A DNA stretch of 64,000 bases from RPQJ01 sp963696545 (GCA_963696545.1 CAVOKQ010000001.1:1-64000), one strand, 5' to 3'. Numbered from the stretch's first letter, positions 5,913 through 14,653 are shown. The notes: generated by a model not told the origin, from the letters alone. Program-made: numbers and translations.

Positions 5913-7183
5913 ATGACACCCCCCGACGTCCAGCAGGCCCTGCAGCTCCTCCAGACCGCCTACACGCGCATGAGCCGGGAGGAGGTCGCCGACGTGCTCG
6001 GCTACAGCGTGCGCTCGCTCGAGCGCTGGGAGTACGGGCGGCTGCCGAGCGCGAAGATCGTCATCCACGCGCTCACCAACGTGCTGCGCGACATCCCGCA
6101 GCGCGAACTGCCGCCGGCGGACTTCACGTTCATCGATCTCTTCGCCGGCATCGGCGGCACGCGCATGGCGTTCGAGCAGGCGGGCGGGCGCTGCGTGTTC
6201 ACGTCCGAGTACGACGAATTCTGCGTGAAGACCTACAAGGCGAACTTCCGCCCGGACCACGACGTCGTCGGCGACATCCGCGAGGTGACGAAGACCCCGG
6301 AGCGGGTCGCGGCGATCGTGCCCGATCACGACGTGCTGGTCGCCGGGTTCCCGTGCCAGCCGTTCAGCATCGCGGGCGTGTCGAAGAAGATCTCGCTCGG
6401 CCGCGCGCACGGGTTCGAGTGCGAGACGCAGGGGACGCTGTTCTTCGACATCTGCCGGATCCTCGAGGCGAAGCGGCCGCTCGCGTTCATGCTGGAGAAC
6501 GTGCGGAACCTGCGGACGCACGACAAGCACCGGACGTTCGACGTGATCGAGCGGGCGCTGCAGGAGCTCGGCTACCGCGTCAAGGCGGAGATCGTCGACG
6601 CGAAGCCGTGGACGCCGCAGCACCGCGAGCGGATCTACATCGTCGGTTTCCGCGAGGACACCGGGTTCGACTTCTCGCAGATGAGAGTCCCGGCGGGGCC
6701 GGCGCCCGACGCTCGCGAACATCCTGCATCCGGAGAACGGCACGGAGGCCGCCGGAGGCGCCGTTCACGGAGGGGGCCCGAGCGCGGGTGTCGTCGAAGT
6801 ACTTCCTGACGGATCACCTGTGGGCGTACCTGCAGGCGTACCGCGACAAGCACCAGGCGGCCGGTAACGGATTCGGGTTCGGACTGGTGAACAAGAAGAT
6901 GACGGCGCGGACGCTGTCGGCCCGCTACCACAAGGACGGCTCGGAGATCCTCGTCGATCGCGGCAAGGGGAAGAACCCGCGCCGGCTGACGCCGCGCGAG
7001 TGCGCGCGCCTGATGGGGTTCCCCGACACGTTCAGGATCCCGGTGAGCGACACGCAGGCGTACCGGCAGTTCGGCAACTCGGTCGTCGTGCCGGTGGTGC
7101 GCGCGGTCGCGGAGACGATGCGCCCGCACGTCGTGGCGCTCAAGGCGCAGCAGGAAGCCCACCAGGTCGGGCTGCCGGTCTGA
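5913..7183 (+). pseudogene. dcm: Dcm/M.EcoRII-type cytosine-5 DNA methyltransferase, two frameshifts
   Basis: The N-terminal helix-turn-helix (SREEVADVLGYSVRSLERWE) is followed by C5-methylase motifs: FIDLFAGIGG (SAM), VAGFPCQPFSIAG (catalytic Cys), MLENVRNL and QHRERIYIVGF. After a break come RLMGFPDTFRI and QFGNSVVVPVV. Two probable one-base insertions interrupt the frame, in the CCC at 6705-6707 and the GG at 6754-6755; the 6710-6752 segment reads TLANILHPENGTEAA in the third frame. ATG 5913 is preferred; ATG 5883 is in frame. It would protect CC(A/T)GG from the adjacent nuclease, which is intact, so a truly dead methylase would be lethal unless another Dcm exists. Confidence 0.85.
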
Positions 7184-7312
7184 GAAGCCCGCGCCGCTGG
7201 TGTCGCGCATCCTAGATGTTGTGAGCAAGCGCGTGTTGCGCCTTGTGAGCTTCCCGCGGATTTCCAGAGGTTGCTACCAACGACGGCGCAACTCTGACAG
7301 GAGATACGGGTT

Positions 7313-7906
7313 GTGAAGAGCAGCGGCAGCGGCTTCCATTATGTGTATGCTCTCAAGGACCCCCGGCAGAAGCCTGCCGGGCCGTTCTATATTGGTAAAG
7401 GAGTCGGCCCCCGAGCTGATCAGCATCTGCTTCGTCCTGATGCCTCAGCGAAATCCGCACGCATTGAAGAGATCCGCGCCGCCCGCACGGAGCCCATCGT
7501 AGAGGTGCTGATCTCAGAATTATCGGAGGCGGCCGCGCTGAGAATTGAAGCAGAGTTGATCGCTGCATTCGGGACGACGGCGACAGGCGGTCCGCTGACG
7601 AATCAAGTTGTGCCGACGGGCAAGAAGAAAGTGGCGCAGCTCAACGTCGTCATGCCAAGCGGATCGCTGGAAAAGGCTCAGGTGGGGCTATCCCTGATCA
7701 AGTCTGCGGTGCTCGATCTGGTGCGTGCCAACCCTAAGGGTCTGTCGAACGGGGATGTCACGAGCGCACTCGGGCTCCAGAGCGACTACCGAGGCGGATC
7801 CATCAATTATCTTGCATATAGCATTCTCGGGCTCCTGCTCCGCGACGGGACAGTTGTTAGATCAGGTGTTGGGAGCTCACAAAGACACGTTGCGTCGGGT
7901 AAGTAG
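7313..7906 (+). CDS. GIY-YIG nuclease-fold protein with C-terminal winged helix
   Basis: A 197-aa protein. Residues ~9-90 hold a GIY-YIG-like core: HYVYALKDP for the first motif, PFYIGKGVG for the second, a conserved Arg, and a Glu near residue 80. Residues ~125-190 look like a winged helix (VLDLVRANPKGLSNGDVTSAL). GTG 7313 is supported by AGGAG 9 nt upstream. It follows the methylase by 129 bp in DNA visibly less GC-rich than its surroundings, suggesting separate acquisition. It may be a restriction-type or homing-type nuclease; the target is unknown. Confidence 0.6.
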   Translation: MKSSGSGFHYVYALKDPRQKPAGPFYIGKGVGPRADQHLLRPDASAKSARIEEIRAARTEPIVEVLISELSEAAALRIEAELIAAFGTTATGGPLTNQVVPTGKKKVAQLNVVMPSGSLEKAQVGLSLIKSAVLDLVRANPKGLSNGDVTSALGLQSDYRGGSINYLAYSILGLLLRDGTVVRSGVGSSQRHVASGK

Positions 7907-8356
7907 GACGCGCCGGGCGGAAGGGGCTAGACCACTATCTTCGCTGAATGTCAGCAATCCGCCGGGGATCACAGACATGAACAAGAATCAGCGCACTGAT
8001 TCGGTGGACCCGCTCTACGAACTCTGCTCCGCCGCGGCATGAAGGGGTACTAAGTGCACATTATGGAGAAGGACACGGAGCGATTGGTCTGAAGCCGGAT
8101 GGGGGCGGTGTCGGTTCGACAACAGACTCCCGCGACGACTAAGGGACAATAGGACTTTGGAGGTTGTACAGTCAGTACGAGGACAATCCAGAGTTCGGCA
8201 AGTGGTCGGCAGGTGCCGTATCTCAGGCGACGTACAAGAGGTCCCCGGGGGCAGCAGATGTGGGGAAGGGTGTGAGTCTATGATGTCCTAGCGCAGTCGT
8301 TTGCCTACCGGCTCACGCTGTGTCGTGCTTTGGCACGTACGCCAGAGGAGATTCAA
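7907..8356. other. 450-bp gap with one tiny ORF, no recognised gene
   Basis: No convincing long reading frame. A 21-codon frame (7978-8043, MNKNQRTDSVDPLYELCS...) follows GGGGAT and might be a small peptide gene. The rest lacks coding bias and contains small hairpins such as TGTCG-GTT-CGACA near 8110. Base composition matches the low-GC block on either side. A small RNA or remnant of mobile DNA is possible. Confidence 0.4.
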
Positions 8357-9508
8357 GTGACAGTCCTGCATGTGAAGAACTTCGCGCAGATAGAGGACGC
8401 GGAGATATCCTTTGGTGACCTTACCGTCCTTGTTGGTCCGCAAGCCACTGGGAAGAGCCTGGTTCTGCAATGGCTGAAGATGGCACTCGACTCGGCCGAA
8501 GTCGTACGGGCCCTGAAGGAGGCAGGTCAGGACGTAAAGAGCGAGAGCAACTTGGTTGATCTCGTCTTCGGCGAAGGAATGTCGGCCGCCTGGCGACACG
8601 GCCGTACGTCGGTTACTTTTGACGGGAAGGTCGTCTCGTTGACAGGCAAAGGACGAAAGGCGTCGCGCACTGGAGAGGGGCGACTATTCTACATTCCGGC
8701 GCATCGCGCTCTTCTGTTGGCCGAGGGATGGCCCGCACCGTTCCTGAGGCTGAACGCTGACACGCCAGTGGTGGCGAGGCTTTTTAGCCAGAGCCTTTAT
8801 CAGAGGTTTAGCGGTCGCCAGGCGTCCGCGTTGTTTCCTGTCGAACGAATTCTAAAAGAACAGTACCGCATGCTTATCGATGCGGCCGTTTTTCACGGTG
8901 GCCGCGTTGAACTAGACAAGCAGGGATTGCAATACAGACTTCGATTGCGTTTCGGAGACGATACGAAGCTGCCATTCATGACGTGGACGTCGGGGCAGCG
9001 CGAGTTTACTCCTCTGTTGCTTGGTCTCTATCGTGTACTGCCACCGCGAAAGCTGAAGAAGCAGCCGGATATTGATTGGGTTGTCATTGAGGAGCCCGAG
9101 ATGGGGCTTCACCCGCAAGCGATCGCGGTCTTGATGTTACTTGTTCTCGACCTCCTGTGGCGTGGATATAGGGTTGTGTTATCCACTCACTCGCCGCTTG
9201 TTCTCGATGTCGTGTGGGCGGTTCGGGAGATTGCCGCGAACGGTGGGCGCTGGGATCTGTTAGGTAAGGCCTTTGGGCTGCAGAAGATGGGGCAGCTGAA
9301 AGCAGTTCTCGAGAACGCCCTGCAAAGTGACTACAAGGTTCACCATCTTGGGGTTCAGCCCGGTGGGCGAGTTCGAGCGAGAGACATTTCTGGCTTGGAT
9401 CCAGCATCATCAGAAGACTCAGAAGCGAACTGGGGAGGGCTGACAGGATTCAGTTCAAACTTCGGTGAAGCGGTTCGGACCTCTGTGAATGAGTCGGGAA
9501 GTGTCTGA
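8357..9508 (+). CDS. AAA ATPase, RecF/OLD-like, of a two-gene unit
   Basis: A 383-aa SMC/RecF-type ATPase. The N-terminus VLHVKNFAQIEDAEISF leads to Walker A GPQATGKS (~27-34). SGQRE (~212) resembles an ABC signature; Walker B is VVIEEPE (~242-248), followed by the STHSP switch (~276). No TOPRIM nuclease domain is visible, unlike OLD proteins. GTG 8357 has AGAGGAG 6 nt upstream, better than the upstream start at 8330. The stop overlaps the next ATG by one base, so the 153-aa partner is coupled. ATPase-plus-small-effector pairs beside restriction systems are often anti-phage modules; that role is inferred. Confidence 0.75.
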   Translation: MTVLHVKNFAQIEDAEISFGDLTVLVGPQATGKSLVLQWLKMALDSAEVVRALKEAGQDVKSESNLVDLVFGEGMSAAWRHGRTSVTFDGKVVSLTGKGRKASRTGEGRLFYIPAHRALLLAEGWPAPFLRLNADTPVVARLFSQSLYQRFSGRQASALFPVERILKEQYRMLIDAAVFHGGRVELDKQGLQYRLRLRFGDDTKLPFMTWTSGQREFTPLLLGLYRVLPPRKLKKQPDIDWVVIEEPEMGLHPQAIAVLMLLVLDLLWRGYRVVLSTHSPLVLDVVWAVREIAANGGRWDLLGKAFGLQKMGQLKAVLENALQSDYKVHHLGVQPGGRVRARDISGLDPASSEDSEANWGGLTGFSSNFGEAVRTSVNESGSV

Positions 9509-9969
9509 TGGCGACGAGGCGGCGCACACTCATTGACGCAGTACTACCGCACAGCTACCTGCGGGCAGCCGTAGTAAAGGGAAGCTCTGCAATTCGCAAG
9601 GACCATCGGGCGCTCATTGCTACAAAAGAGCTGGCCCGAATCTGGGATAGCCTCAATTTCGATAGTGCGACACAAGGCCTTTATCCCGAAGAAAACAGAT
9701 GGGACTATTTCGTATCCGTGTCGGGTTGTGAGCTCATCGTCGGTATCGAGCCACACAGCGCAAGTGACTCTGAAGTATCGGTGATTATCCGCAAGAAGAA
9801 TCACGCGGCAGCGGTCTTACAGGATCAGTTAGCACCAGGAGCTAGGGTGTCACGGTGGTATTGGGTGGCATCCACAAAGATTCGGTTTGGTCGCATGGAA
9901 CGGAGCACGCGCCAACTAAACAGAGCGGGAATCACGTTTGTTGGCAATCGAATTGCGTCATTCGGCTAG
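9508..9969 (+). CDS. Uncharacterised partner protein of the AAA ATPase
   Basis: A 153-aa protein that I do not recognise. The N-terminus is basic (MATRRRTLIDAVLP), followed by a helix-rich part (KGSSAIRKDHRALI) and a beta-rich half with WDYFVSVSGCELIVGIEPH, SEVSVIIRKKNHAAAVL and RWYWVASTKIRF. It has no membrane segment or signal peptide. It is translated from an ATG overlapping the ATPase stop and shares the local lower GC. It could be the effector or nuclease subunit controlled by the ATPase. Conserved charged residues (E and H in IEPH, KK in IRKKN) are candidates for function. Confidence 0.55.
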   Translation: MATRRRTLIDAVLPHSYLRAAVVKGSSAIRKDHRALIATKELARIWDSLNFDSATQGLYPEENRWDYFVSVSGCELIVGIEPHSASDSEVSVIIRKKNHAAAVLQDQLAPGARVSRWYWVASTKIRFGRMERSTRQLNRAGITFVGNRIASFG

Positions 9970-10395
9970 GCCACTGCGGCTTTTCGTTGCGGCGGTGGAA
10001 CTCGAGCAGGTCGGCCATCAGCGCGCGGCCGTGCTGCGCGGGGGCCCAGTCGGCCTGCTCTTCGGGCAGGTTTGCGAGCAGCGGTGCGCGTACGGCATCG
10101 ACCTGGTCGAGGTACGCCTGCAGCTTGGGCGACGGCGCGCCTGCGGCGGCCCCCACGGCGCCTTCGGCGGAGCCATCGCCGCGCCACGGCATGCCGGGAG
10201 GGCGTTGCGCCAGCAGCCACTGGTGCAGGAACCGCAGCGACACGACGTCGTCATCGTTGTGGCGCTCGACTTCTCGAGCAACGACTGGTCGCCGGTCTCT
10301 AGATAGCGCTCGTAGTAGACGATGCTCGGGCCGGCGGTCTGCACGTCGCCCTCGCGCGCCTCGCGGTAGAACTTCTCGATGTCCTTGATGGAGTA
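9970..10395 (-). pseudogene. Internal fragment of RecB-like nuclease (TM0106 family)
   Basis: On the minus strand this reads, in two frames, YSIKDIEKFYREAREGD, then VYYERYLETGDQSLLE, then after a shift near 10280 ERHNDDDVVSLRFLHQWL and LLEFHRRNEKPQWP. These match the middle of TM0106-family proteins, which fuse a RecB/Cas4-like nuclease to a helicase region. The fragment is cut on its upstream side by the IS3 end at 10396. On the downstream side it joins the 153-aa gene's stop abruptly. The matching N-terminal piece is at 13543-14027. Confidence 0.6.
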
Positions 10396-10466
10396 CCGTA
10401 AGCTTCCCCGTCTCGTAGACAGGTAGTAACAGAGCTTTCTGGCATGTTAACGCCGGGAGGCTTGAG

Positions 10467-10733
10467 ATGAAGAAGTCGAAGTTCACCGAGACCCAGATTG
10501 TCGGGTTCCTGAAGATGGCCGATGCCGGCATGCCGGTTCGGGAGGTCTGCCGCAAGGCCGGCATCAGCGAGCCGACGTACTACGTCTGGAAGAGCAAGTA
10601 CGGCGGCATGGAGGCCTCGGACCTGAAGCGGTTCAAGGAGATGGAGGCCGAGCTGTCGAAGCTCAAACGGATGTATGCGGACCTGGCCATGGAGAACCAT
10701 GCGATGAAGGACCTGATCGCAAAAAAACTCTAG
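10467..10733 (+). CDS. IS3-family OrfA (helix-turn-helix, leucine zipper)
   Basis: An 88-aa OrfA of the IS407 group: MKKSKFTETQIVGFLKMADAG at the start, an HTH (VREVCRKAGISEPTYYVWKSKYGG), and a coiled-coil tail (ELSKLKRMYADLAMEN) for multimerisation. A run of seven A at 10721-10727 lies just before the TAG. A -1 slip there would fuse OrfA to OrfB and make the OrfAB transposase. GGGAGG precedes ATG 10467. Confidence 0.92.
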   Translation: MKKSKFTETQIVGFLKMADAGMPVREVCRKAGISEPTYYVWKSKYGGMEASDLKRFKEMEAELSKLKRMYADLAMENHAMKDLIAKKL

Positions 10734-10765
10734 GGCCGGACGCCAAGCGATCAGCGGCCGGCCAC

Positions 10766-11578
10766 TTGATCCAGCACCATCGGATGTCGGTGGCCCGCGC
10801 CTGCAGCTGCGTTCGATTGTCACGTTCCGCCTACTACCGGCCGCCGGATGACTGGACGGTGCGCGATGCGCCGATCATCGCCCGCCTGGCCAAGCTGATC
10901 GAGGATCGACCCAGTCGCGGGTTCTGGAAGTGCCGCAAGCTGCTGCGCCGACAGGGCCATGCGTGGAACCACAAGCGGATCTACCGGGTATACAAGCTCA
11001 TGCGGCTGAACCAGCGGCGCGCCGCCAAGCGCCGTCTGCCCAAGCGGGAGCGGTTGCCGCTGTACGTGCCTCGGCTGCCTGACAGCGTCTGGTCGGCGGA
11101 CTTCATGAGCGATGCGCTGATCTGCGGCCGACGCTACCGGCTGTTCAACGTCGTGGACGACTTCAATCGCGAGGCGCTGCACATCGAGGTGGACACCTCG
11201 ATCAACTCCGAGCGGTTGATCCGTGTCTTCGATCAGCTGCGCAGGCAGCGCGGGCTCCCTCAGATCCTCCGGACCGACAATGGCCCGGAGTTCCTGGGCG
11301 AAGCGTTCACGCAGTGGGCGAAGAATGCCGGCATGGCGATCCAGTACATCCAGCCTGGCAAGCCGAACCAGAACGCGTACATCGAGCGGTTCAACCGGAC
11401 CCTGCGCAACGAGCTGCTGGACCAGCATCTGTTCGTACGGCTGGAAGACGTTCGAGAGGCCGCCTACTGGTGGCGGCTCGAGTACAACGAAGTCCGACCC
11501 CATGACTCGCTCGGCGATCTGACGCCGAGCGAGTACGCCCAAGTCGCCAGAAACTCTAGTTATGAACTGTCGCCTTGA
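10766..11578 (+). CDS. IS3-family OrfB transposase (DDE integrase)
   Basis: The integrase catalytic part, 270 aa from the first in-frame start; the frame is open back to 10727, where the A7 slippery site would deliver ribosomes from OrfA. After an HTH-21-like region, the rve core shows SVWSADFMSD (first Asp), ILRTDNGPEF (second Asp) and NAYIERFNRTLRNE (Glu), ending in the typical YNEVRPHDSLGDLTPSEY. The gene is intact, so the element may still be mobile. The insertion removed the front of the neighbouring istA. Confidence 0.93.
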   Translation: MIQHHRMSVARACSCVRLSRSAYYRPPDDWTVRDAPIIARLAKLIEDRPSRGFWKCRKLLRRQGHAWNHKRIYRVYKLMRLNQRRAAKRRLPKRERLPLYVPRLPDSVWSADFMSDALICGRRYRLFNVVDDFNREALHIEVDTSINSERLIRVFDQLRRQRGLPQILRTDNGPEFLGEAFTQWAKNAGMAIQYIQPGKPNQNAYIERFNRTLRNELLDQHLFVRLEDVREAAYWWRLEYNEVRPHDSLGDLTPSEYAQVARNSSYELSP

Positions 11579-11593
11579 CGGGGAAGCTTACGG

Positions 11594-12682
11594 GCCGGCT
11601 GGGGCTGTCGGACTTCACCCACGCCACCGAGCTCGGCGTGCACATCGGCGGCGTGCGCTTCGAGCACCTGCTGTACCAGTTCGCGCTGGCCTACTCGGGC
11701 TGGCGACACGTGGCGATCGTGCTCGGCGGCGAGTGCTTCCTCGACCTGTCGGCCGGTCTGCAGGACGCGCTGTGGGAGCTCGGCGGATCGCCGCACGAGC
11801 ATCGCACCGACAGCCTGTCGGCGGCGTTCCGTAACCTCGCCGAGCGGGAGGATCTCACCCGCCGCTACGAGTGGCTGTGCGCGCACTACGGCATGGTCCC
11901 CTCGCGTAACAACCGCGGCGCGAGCCACGAGAACGGCTCGATCGAGGCCCGCCAGGGCACGCTCAAGCACTTCGTCGATCAGGCGCTGCTGCTGCGCGGC
12001 CACCGCGAGTTCGACACGCTCGAGGCGTACCGGCACTTCCTCGCCGAGGTGACGGCGCGCGCCAACGGCCGCGATCGCCAAGGCGCTGGCCGTCGAGCGT
12101 GCCTGCCTGCGGCCGTTGCCGCCGCGGCGCACGAACGAGTACGAGGAGGTCGATGCACGGGTCACCAAGTTCGCGATCTTCACCGTGCGCGCCGTGCCGT
12201 ACTCGGTGCCCTCCCGGCTGATCGGCCATCGGCTCAAGGTGCGCGTCTACGCCGATCGCATCGAGGCGATGCTCGGCGGCGTGTGCGTGCTGCGCGCGCC
12301 GCGCGCACTGCGCGGCACGCCGGTCATCGACTTCCGGCACGTCCTGCCGGCGCTGAAGCGCAAGCCCGGCGCCCTGGTGCGCTGGCGGATGCGCGATGCG
12401 CTGTTCCCGCGCTCCGAGTATCGCGACACCTGGCGCCGGCTCATCGAGCGGCTCCCCGAGGCCGGGCCGCCAGGATCATGGTCGGCCTGCTCGAGCTGGC
12501 GCAGACCGCCGGCGAAGCGGACCGTCGCGCAGCGGCTCGGCGAGATCGGCGACGCCGGCGAGTTGCCGGACCTCGACGTGTTGCGCGCCGAGTTCGCGCC
12601 GCGCATCCCGCTGCAGCCGACCGTGCAGGTGCACCTGCCGCCGCTCGCCGCGTACGACCAGTTGGTCGGGGTCCGGCCATGA
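11594..12682 (+). pseudogene. istA: IS21-family transposase IstA, 5'-truncated and frameshifted
   Basis: The surviving DDE core starts at GLSDFTHATELGVHIGG and continues through RNNRGASHENGSIEARQG (catalytic Glu region) and FDTLEAYRHFLAEV. The frame shifts near 12068 into LAVERACLRPLPPRRTNEYEEV. Further shifts near 12470 and 12520 are needed to follow RIMVGLLELAQTAGE and VAQRLGEIGDAGELPDL. The N-terminal HTH and first Asp are lost under the IS3 element. Non-functional. Confidence 0.85.
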
Positions 12683-13474
12683 GCGCCGCCCGCGCCTCGG
12701 CGGATGCGGCCCGCCTGCCGCTGATGCTCACCGATCTGCGCCTGCCGACGATCAAGCGCCTGTGGACCGACCTGGCCGCGCAGTCCGATCGCGAAGGCTG
12801 GCGCGCCGAGCGGCTGCTGTCCGTGCTGTTCGAGCACGAGATGGCCGAGCGCGAGACGCGCCGTCTCGCGCGACGTCGCGCCGAGTCGGACCTGCCGCCC
12901 GACAAGTCGCTCGACAGCTTCGACTTCACCGCGGTGCCCAGCGTCTCCAAGGCCGCATGTCGCCGCGCTCATCGAGGGTGACGGCTGGCTCGAGCAGGGC
13001 GCCAACGTGCTGCTGTTCGGCCCGCCCGGCGTCGGCAAGTCGCACCTCATCGCCGCCATCGGCCACGGGCTGATCGATCGCGGCTGGCGCGTGCTGTTCA
13101 CGCGCACCGGTGATCTCGTGCAGCGACTGCAGGCCGCACGGCGCGATCTGCGGCTGCCCGCCGAACTCGCACGGCTCGATCGCTTCGACCTGCTGATCCT
13201 CGACGACTTCAGCTACGTCCGCCGCGACCAGGCCGAGAGCAGCGTGCTGTTCGAGCTGATCTCCGAGCGCTACGAGCGCAAGAGCATCGCCATCACCGCC
13301 AACCAGCCGTTCTCCGCCTGGGACCAGGTGTTCCCGGAAGCGGCGATGACCGTCGCCGCCGTGGACCGCCTCGTGCACCACTCGACGATCTTCGAGCTGA
13401 ACGTGGAGAGCTACCGACGCAAGGCTGCCGAGGGCAAGGCCGCCGGCAAGGCCAAAGTCAGCCCGAGGAAGTAA
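12679..13474 (+). pseudogene. istB: IS21-family helper ATPase IstB, frameshifted
   Basis: ATG 12679 overlaps the istA stop (ATGA), the normal coupling. The N-terminal part reads LMLTDLRLPTIKRLW and SLDSFDFTAVPSVSKA. A one-base shift near 12953 then moves the frame to HVAALIEGDGWLEQGANVLLFGPPGVGKSHL, with Walker A. Walker B is LLILDDFSYV and the sensor region ERKSIAITANQPF. Apart from the single shift it is full length (~265 codons). Confidence 0.87.
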
Positions 13475-13542
13475 CCGAATCGATCCCCATCACACCGGCC
13501 AAGATAATTGTCGTTTTTGGCCAGGGTAGTTGACGCCGGACA

Positions 13543-14027
13543 GCGAGCAGGTCGCCGTAGAAGGCGAGCTGCAGCACATACGACGCTTTCGCATGACGAC
13601 CGAGCTTAGTGTCGATGACCTCGTAGCTGTGGTTGCCGAGAGCGGAAGGCCTTTCCACCTTGCGCAGGAAGTCCGCGTGGCCGACCAGATCGCCGTTCAC
13701 GAACGTGGCCTGGTAGATGATCGACGCGCCGGCGCGCATGGCGGCCAGCGTCTCGGCTGCGGCCTTGCCCGGGTCCTTGAACGGATCGGCGATCTCGACG
13801 ACTTCGCCGGCGCCGGGGTGCAGGCGCTTCAACTCCTCGAGGTACGAGGCCTCGAACTCGCGGCCCTTGCGGAAGAGGAGTTCGGCCTGGTCGTCGGGCT
13901 TGCTGCGTTGGGCTTTCAGCGCCTCATCGTCCAGCGCCGCACGGTCGAGCGCGCTCAGGTGCTCGCACTCGTGGAAGTTCACGAGGTCGGTGGCGGAGAG
14001 GAGCAGGCGGGAGTCGCGGCGTTGCAC
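13543..14027 (-). pseudogene. N-terminal fragment of RecB-like nuclease (TM0106 family)
   Basis: The minus-strand frame opens MQRRDSRLLLSATDLVNFHECEH, as in TM0106-family proteins. It has Cas4/RecB nuclease landmarks: VGHADFLRKVE with the metal-binding Asp, YEVIDTKLGRHAKA with Glu/Lys, and YVLQLAFYGDLL with the Gln-x3-Tyr box. It breaks off after LLA at the IS21 end; the next surviving part of the gene is at 9970-10395. The segment between LAFYGDLL and SIKDIEKFY is gone, so the gene was destroyed by insertion and deletion. Confidence 0.75.
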
Positions 14028-14076
14028 TCGAGTCCCTATGGTCGTTGACGGTCCATCGTCAGGCTAGCCGGCGCCG

Positions 14077-14093
14077 GGCTCAATGGATGAGCC
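14077..14093. repeat. GGCTCA-N5-TGAGCC palindrome, third site
   Basis: Perfect 6-bp inverted repeat with a 5-bp spacer (ATGGA), in the gap between the RecB-like fragment and the higBA remnant. It has the same arms and spacing as 1236-1252, 2821-2837 and 18202-18218. Confidence 0.5.
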
Positions 14094-14203
14094 TAACCCG
14101 AATCTGCACGTTCGCGACACAAAACCGGAGCGAGTTTGCAAACGACGGGTTGCACCATCGACCTGCGGCTCCGCGCTTCCATGGGTGTATCAGATCTGAG
14201 ACA

Positions 14204-14344
14204 ATGGCTGTGATTCGACCTGTGCTGTTTCACTGGCGGGCGAAAGACGAGGTCCGCGCCTTGTCCAGGGACGTGCGAATGAAGCTTGGTACCGCATTAA
14301 TGGCGTTGCAGCGAGGTCTCAACCTCGACATGGATGCTGAATGA
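14204..14344 (+). pseudogene. Truncated HigB/Gp49-like toxin
   Basis: A 46-codon frame, MAVIRPVLFHWRAKDEVRAL then SRDVRMKLGTALMALQRGLN, matching the start of phage Gp49-like/HigB toxins that are normally around 110 residues. It ends abruptly at DMDAE, lacking the catalytic beta-sheet. Its TGA overlaps the ATG of the antitoxin (ATGA at 14341-14344), so an internal deletion removed the toxin core but kept the coupling. Inactive as a toxin. Confidence 0.65.
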
Positions 14345-14640
14345 GTACGAAGAAGTCGGTCGTCGCACGTAGCTCGCGAGAGTTGGCGGACGTACTCGGT
14401 CTCTCGGAGGCCGATCGAGCGGCCATCGAGGTCCAGCTGGAGCTGGCCGAGCAAATCGCCCTGGAATTGCGCAGGGCGGGGATGACTCATGCGTGCCTCG
14501 CGCGACTTGCACGTACGTCGCGACCGCGACTTACGGCCATTCTCAATGGCAATCTCGACGGAGTGTCGACGGACCTGCTGTTACGCGTCCTTGCCGCGCT
14601 AGGCGTGCGTGTGCAGATGCGTTTCCATCGGGCAGCGTAG
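14341..14640 (+). CDS. XRE/HigA-type antitoxin, helix-turn-helix
   Basis: A 99-aa protein. The first ~45 residues (SRELADVLGLSEADRAAIEVQ) resemble the N-terminus of HigA2-like antitoxins. The HTH follows: LARLARTSRPRLTAILNGNLDGVSTDLLLRVLAALG. It would bind its own promoter and the partner toxin. The partner at 14204 is truncated, so this gene is now an orphan and may persist as a regulator or an anti-addiction protein. Confidence 0.75.
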   Translation: MSTKKSVVARSSRELADVLGLSEADRAAIEVQLELAEQIALELRRAGMTHACLARLARTSRPRLTAILNGNLDGVSTDLLLRVLAALGVRVQMRFHRAA

Positions 14641-14653
14641 CCCGTTCCGCGCG

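Larger units (their letters stand above)
10396..11593 (+). mobile_element. IS3-family (IS407-group) insertion sequence
   Basis: A complete element bounded by inverted repeats. The outer 17 bp CCGTAAGCTTCCCCGTC are identical at both ends, and similarity continues imperfectly for another ~18 bp. It encodes orfA and orfB in the usual -1 arrangement. Flanks differ: RecB-like gene on the left, IS21-family istA on the right. No target duplication is visible, consistent with an insertion plus adjacent deletion. Confidence 0.88.
11594..13542 (+). mobile_element. IS21-family element, left half missing
   Basis: Contains the 3' part of istA and a broken istB. The right end reads TGTCCGGCGTCAACTACC on the minus strand from 13542, the TG...GTCAACT pattern of IS21 termini. 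An internal repeat (GGCCA-N5-TTG at 13499 and 13519) agrees with the multiple terminal repeats of that family. The left end is absent because the IS3 element occupies it. The right end interrupts the RecB-like gene. Confidence 0.8.
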
